This document shows positions 4,859-5,321 of a stretch of 5,321 nt of DNA, piece after piece. This DNA is from Gammaproteobacteria bacterium. GTDB taxonomy: Bacteria > Pseudomonadota > Gammaproteobacteria > SZUA-152. A program made the position numbers and the translations under genes. The stretch is from the NCBI GenBank assembly GCA_030617485.1, contig JAUWVK010000118.1:1-5321 (forward strand). Reading direction: 5' to 3'. The notes beneath the pieces were generated by a model that was not told the origin of the DNA, ran no database searches, and saw nothing but the letters and a program-made list of their open reading frames with translations. Positions within the stretch are counted from its first letter, which is position 1, and every line of letters starts with the position of its first letter.

Positions 4859-5321
4859 CTATTCGCTACGACCGCAGTGGGCCATGTAGTTTACATCCAG
4901 ATCACGACCCAGCTTGTATTGCTGCGTGAGTGGATTGTATGTCATACCGGTAAGGTCATGCATTTTAAGGCCAGCATGGCGTGCCCAGCCTTCCATTTCG
5001 GAAGGGCGTATGAATTTAGCGTAATCATGTGTACCTTTGGGTAACAGGCGTAAAAGGTACTCAGCGCCAATAATGGCAAACAAATATGATTTCGGATTAC
5101 GGTTAATCGTAGAGAAAAACACCGTGCCACCAGGTTTCACCAGTTGTGCACAAGCTGAGATAACGGAAGAAGGGTCGGGAACGTGTTCGAGCATTTCCAT
5201 GCAAGTCACCACATCAAATTGGGCAGGGTGTTGTTTGGCCATGGCTTCGGCAGTGATTTGCTGATATTCGACGCTGACACCGCACTCCAGCCCATGCAGC
5301 TTTGCCACTTTTAGTGGGGCT
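4859..5321 (-). CDS. ubiG: UbiG, ubiquinone biosynthesis O-methyltransferase (3' part, runs off the window)
   Basis: UbiG performs both O-methylations of ubiquinone synthesis, using S-adenosylmethionine. The frame is open to the right edge, and the visible part starts [12 protein letters not shown] and has about 153 residues, against about 240 in E. coli UbiG. The GTG at 5308 is an internal Val codon, not the start. The class I methyltransferase features visible are [14 protein letters not shown], then [16 protein letters not shown], then the UbiG-specific [35 protein letters not shown] and DVNYM near the end. The N-terminal part with the glycine-rich S-adenosylmethionine motif lies beyond the window. 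The gene ends with TAG 52 nt before the phosphatase GTG on the same strand, so the two are probably cotranscribed with ubiG first. Confidence 0.95.
   Translation of the reverse strand, partial: APLKVAKLHGLECGVSVEYQQITAEAMAKQHPAQFDVVTCMEMLEHVPDPSSVISACAQLVKPGGTVFFSTINRNPKSYLFAIIGAEYLLRLLPKGTHDYAKFIRPSEMEGWARHAGLKMHDLTGMTYNPLTQQYKLGRDLDVNYMAHCGRSE

Noticed and set aside
4853..5264. Short open frames on both strands within ubiG
   Set aside because: UbiG motifs run continuously through this interval in one minus-strand frame, so the others are shadows.
5306..5308. GTG as a ubiG start near the right edge
   Set aside because: The frame continues upstream as APLK, and VAKLHGLE is an internal UbiG motif, so this codon encodes an internal Val and the gene is simply cut by the window.

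Overview
The window suggests a non-enteric gammaproteobacterium of moderate GC content. The left part carries the end of scpA, scpB and rluB in the order usual for gammaproteobacteria that use SMC-ScpAB rather than MukBEF for chromosome condensation. The right part carries ubiG followed by a MupP/Gph-type phosphatase, a pairing known from Pseudomonas and relatives. The assignment rests on gene order and protein motifs only; no search was run.

Left block, plus strand, 2-2563: the last 35 codons of scpA; an 83-nt spacer holding a 26-bp tandem duplication; scpB; rluB; and a DNA glycosylase of the endonuclease III superfamily (COG2231/MagIII-like). The scpB/rluB and rluB/glycosylase junctions are both 4-nt GTGA overlaps, so the three genes look translationally coupled. 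The products serve chromosome segregation, 23S rRNA pseudouridylation and, probably, base-excision repair. They share an operon rather than one pathway.

Middle block, plus strand, 2564-4102: a 120-nt spacer with a CRP-like half-site pair and a possible extended -10, then a 472-codon gene that is visibly more AT-rich than its neighbours. Its product follows the architecture of membrane-anchored M48 (HtpX-like) metalloproteases closely, but the HExxH zinc motif reads RCIGQ and a conserved downstream His is Met. It is best read as an M48 pseudoprotease with an intact reading frame, and it is the most interesting object here.

Right block, minus strand, 4126-5321: ubiG (3' part, running off the window) followed by a HAD-IA phosphatase that is probably MupP. 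The 52-nt spacer between them contains a 16-bp tandem repeat. One end of the repeat series forms a consensus DnaA box that overlaps the GTG start of the phosphatase gene. This block converges on the pseudoprotease gene with only 23 nt between the stop codons and no recognisable terminator.

No tRNA, rRNA, CRISPR array, insertion sequence or attachment site was seen. Three short imperfect tandem duplications (26, 15 and 16 bp) occur within about 5 kb.
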